Shown here in pieces: positions 62,040 through 64,000 of a DNA stretch of 64,000 nt (the stretch's first letter is position 1; every line of letters starts with the position of its first letter). The notes under the pieces were generated by a model. It saw only the letters and a program-made list of their open reading frames with translations. It made no database searches and was not told the DNA's origin. Made by a program: the position numbers and the translations under genes. Origin of the DNA: Phymatolithon calcareum (lineage: Eukaryota > Rhodophyta > Florideophyceae > Hapalidiales); assembly GCA_977006965.1 (NCBI GenBank), contig OZ345356.1:1860001-1924000 (forward strand). The letters run 5' to 3'.

Positions 62040-62385
62040 TGTGATGTTTTATTTTAAAGCTCCCAACCCCTCAATTTGAGTAACAGGGCAGCCTCTCACT
62101 GGCTTCCGTGCCGGTCACACTCTACTTTCGTAGGATCTCCTTAATTCGAATTTCTCGACCCGCGAGGGCCCGAGTGATTCATATTCAGTCTCCTGGTCCA
62201 CTTCCGTGGATCGTAGTGCTCGCTGAAGCGCTACGAGCTCAATCTAAGTACCGGTTCTAAAGTATATTGCAAAGGTTTATTTTCTCCACAGCGGTGATCT
62301 GTTGAAAATCACTATTAGGCACCTTAGACGCGTGTTTCCGTCTCATATATGTAGAACTCCTGGTAGCTTGTTCGTCTTGTCTGCA
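62040..62385 (-). mobile_element. LINE family A2 3' fragment, degenerate
   Basis: Reverse of the A2 end: TTTTATTTTAAAGCTCCCAA, TTGAGTAACAGGGCAGCCTC, ATTCGAATTTCTCGACCC, AGACGCGTGTTTCCGTCTC. 61753-62039 before it holds a weak ORF only. Confidence 0.75.
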
Positions 62386-62574
62386 GGCCTTAGGATGTAT
62401 GGAGGTGGGACGTATTAGATTTGTTTTCTTAAAGCCATTGCTCGTAAACCGGCAAATGCTACATTCGTGCAAACTTATTTCGGTTTCGATGTACCTTGCG
62501 TGAAATGAAAGTATTGGGGCACAGAAAGGCTATACTCAAATCCCGAAAACTCATCTCCTTTGCCCTCGAACGCA

Positions 62575-62965
62575 AGAATTCAGTTTTTCGTAATTAATTA
62601 GAGTTATGGAAGAGGTACCATAACTCCAAATTTGAGGAAAGTCGCAACCTTTCTAACGGTGTATTCCACCAGCCTCGAAAATATTCATTTGCTTTGATCA
62701 AAATTGCACAGCATCACTTCAATGGCTCGACCACGTCATTCTCTTCTGTGGGGTTCCATGCAGGCTTTCTCAGAATACTGCGGAGGGTTCCAACTGCCCA
62801 TTCTCGTTGATTACCCGTTTCTTCAGTCAAGTTCGGTGGGTATCTTGGCAAACGACCTACAAAACATCTTGCACAAAGAATTCTGTGTCTGCATTACTTC
62901 ATCCTCGCTGCTTGGTACGGTAAACCCATTTGGTGCTCCGTTACAAACCAAAACGCTCTGGCACA
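62575..62965 (-). pseudogene. LINE family C C-terminal and 3' fragment
   Basis: Minus strand: L-P-Y-Q-A-A-R-M-K, C-R-H-R-I-L-C-A-R-C-F-V-G-R-L-P-R-Y-P-P-N-L-T-E, TLRSILRKPAWNPTEENDVV, then UTR GAAAGGTTGCGACTTTCCTC. Stops present. Confidence 0.75.
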
Positions 62966-63065
62966 ATTCATGTGCTGAATAGTGTTTTCCAATCAGAGCA
63001 CCTGGCAGTCGTACCGGCGTCCAGTTATCTGACGCCCGGGAGAAAACGAGCAATCTGGAGGGAAG

Positions 63066-63470
63066 GGTATGTTTTACCAAGGGAATGTTAAGGGGGGGAG
63101 AAACGCAAACCCTGTGTCATACCATTTCGTAACAAACATTCTAGTAAAAACGAGGCGCGCGTTGTGCATAGCAAAATATGAGGATAACGCTGTTTTAAAA
63201 ATTGTCGACAAAGCTTCGCCGACTACCTTAATTCTAGTTATTTCTCACCAAGAAACGAATCGAGTAACGAGAGCTGCCGCTACATTAGGAAATTCCTAAT
63301 GTTCCCAATGTTCCCATGATTTTCTTTTATTTCTCTGGTATTTCTATGATACGATCTTCGCCCTAATGTTTCTCATTCAAACGGGCTCGATATATGATAA
63401 TCTTGGAATAGCGGTATGACACAGGGTCTGCGTTTCTCCCCCCCTTAACATTCCCCTGGTTTTACCCCTC
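63066..63470. mobile_element. MITE-like element with 43-bp inverted repeats
   Basis: 63081-63123 and 63413-63455 are inverted copies (42 of 43): GGGAATGTTAAGGGGGGGAG then AAACGCA(A/G)ACCCTGTGTCAT. The similarity continues outward less well (TTTTACCAA against TAAAACCAG). No transposase; interior AT-rich. TSD not resolved. Confidence 0.8.
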
Positions 63471-64000
63471 ATCAAATGAAATCGAATATTGTAACTCTCT
63501 CTGGGAAGTCGGAAATTCCTGAGCAACGGTTGATGTATTCAATGAAGAAAAGGTACCAATACTGTAAACATCAATAACAGAATACACGGCAAGCAGAAAG
63601 GTGAAAATTGGATCTTCACCTCGACAACATGCGTCATTTCTATATTGCAACACATATTACGTCTTCTGTGCAAATCGCAAAAATAATTCTGCTTACTGGC
63701 CAAACACTCTACTGCTGTTTTTTCTCGAATTTCCTTCCGTATGCTACTCGAGTTGCATGTGCCCCGTGGTCGCGAAGTCTGTGTTTCAAAGTGCAGGGCA
63801 AGACGGAGTTTCCCTTCTTGGAGTGTATACCACCAGAGTACATCTGCTGGCCTCTTCTCATATGGAGCGCCCATTGCGACTGCGTGCAGCTCCAAATGGG
63901 CATCTACAACATATTCCGGCAGGGAAGAGAAGGTGAGAGAGGAACAAGAACATATATACCTCAGGTCACAGAAAACGTCGCTCATGCACAATTGTAAGAC
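63471..64000. other. No gene recognised
   Basis: Overlapping ORFs on both strands (63539-63997), none with a recognisable family. Confidence 0.3.

Noticed and set aside
1-64000. CRISPR arrays, bacterial operons, riboswitches, rRNA genes
   Set aside because: No regularly spaced short direct repeats, ribosome-binding-site patterns or rRNA cores seen; gene and element types are eukaryotic.

Overview
The window looks like nuclear DNA of a eukaryote, most likely a red alga (possibly a florideophyte with a Chondrus-like genome: few introns, many transposons). The evidence is indirect. The host genes are mostly single-exon. The three WD40 genes are of the MSI4/FVE type best known from plants and algae. 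AATAAA signals follow genes and elements. Non-LTR retrotransposon debris is everywhere. The species call is inference.

Host genes. There are three MSI4/FVE-like histone-binding WD40 genes: one divergent copy (15070-16458 +) and two nearly identical copies (27627-29036 + and 38967-40376 -). Two paralogous 12-TM MFS_1_like transporters lie at 21477-22877 (-) and 48241-49527 (+). A Sel1-repeat protein with a possible mitochondrial presequence lies at 57178-57966. Two paralogous tiny secreted proteins lie at 53337-53576 (+) and 60846-61100 (-). Decayed host genes include a SAM methyltransferase (23726-24353 -), a PD-(D/E)XK nuclease-like gene with one recognisable spliceosomal intron (two copies), a coding-like fragment at 14026-14488, and a 68-codon ORF split by a LINE (two copies).

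Large-scale structure. 26778-31621 and 36382-41225 form a 4,844-bp inverted duplication. The arms are collinear without indels (paired coordinates sum to 68003) and I found six substitutions. They are separated by a 4,760-bp spacer that contains a nearly intact LINE. The inner end of the right arm falls within 2 bp of the centre of an 82-bp imperfect palindrome. The right arm appears to be the source copy.

Mobile DNA. At least five related LINE families (here called A to E) share an RT with FADD box, a C-terminal region with a conserved R/H-x-x-L-A/R-x-x-W/F-A/N-F/R-G/A core and no recognisable RNase H, and family-specific 3' ends. They insert with 12-16 bp target-site duplications (TSDs), many of them visible here. 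A sixth family (RNH) carries RNase H and a Cys-rich tail. A 298-bp tRNA-derived SINE shares that family's GCAATAAA + tetranucleotide tail. There are also hAT transposase relics (8717-9037, 42289-43830), a 910-bp solo LTR inside a LINE, two MITE-like elements, a 44-bp perfect hairpin, a 129-bp GC-rich tandem repeat and a TTACAG-rich duplicated block. Several loci are insertions within insertions.
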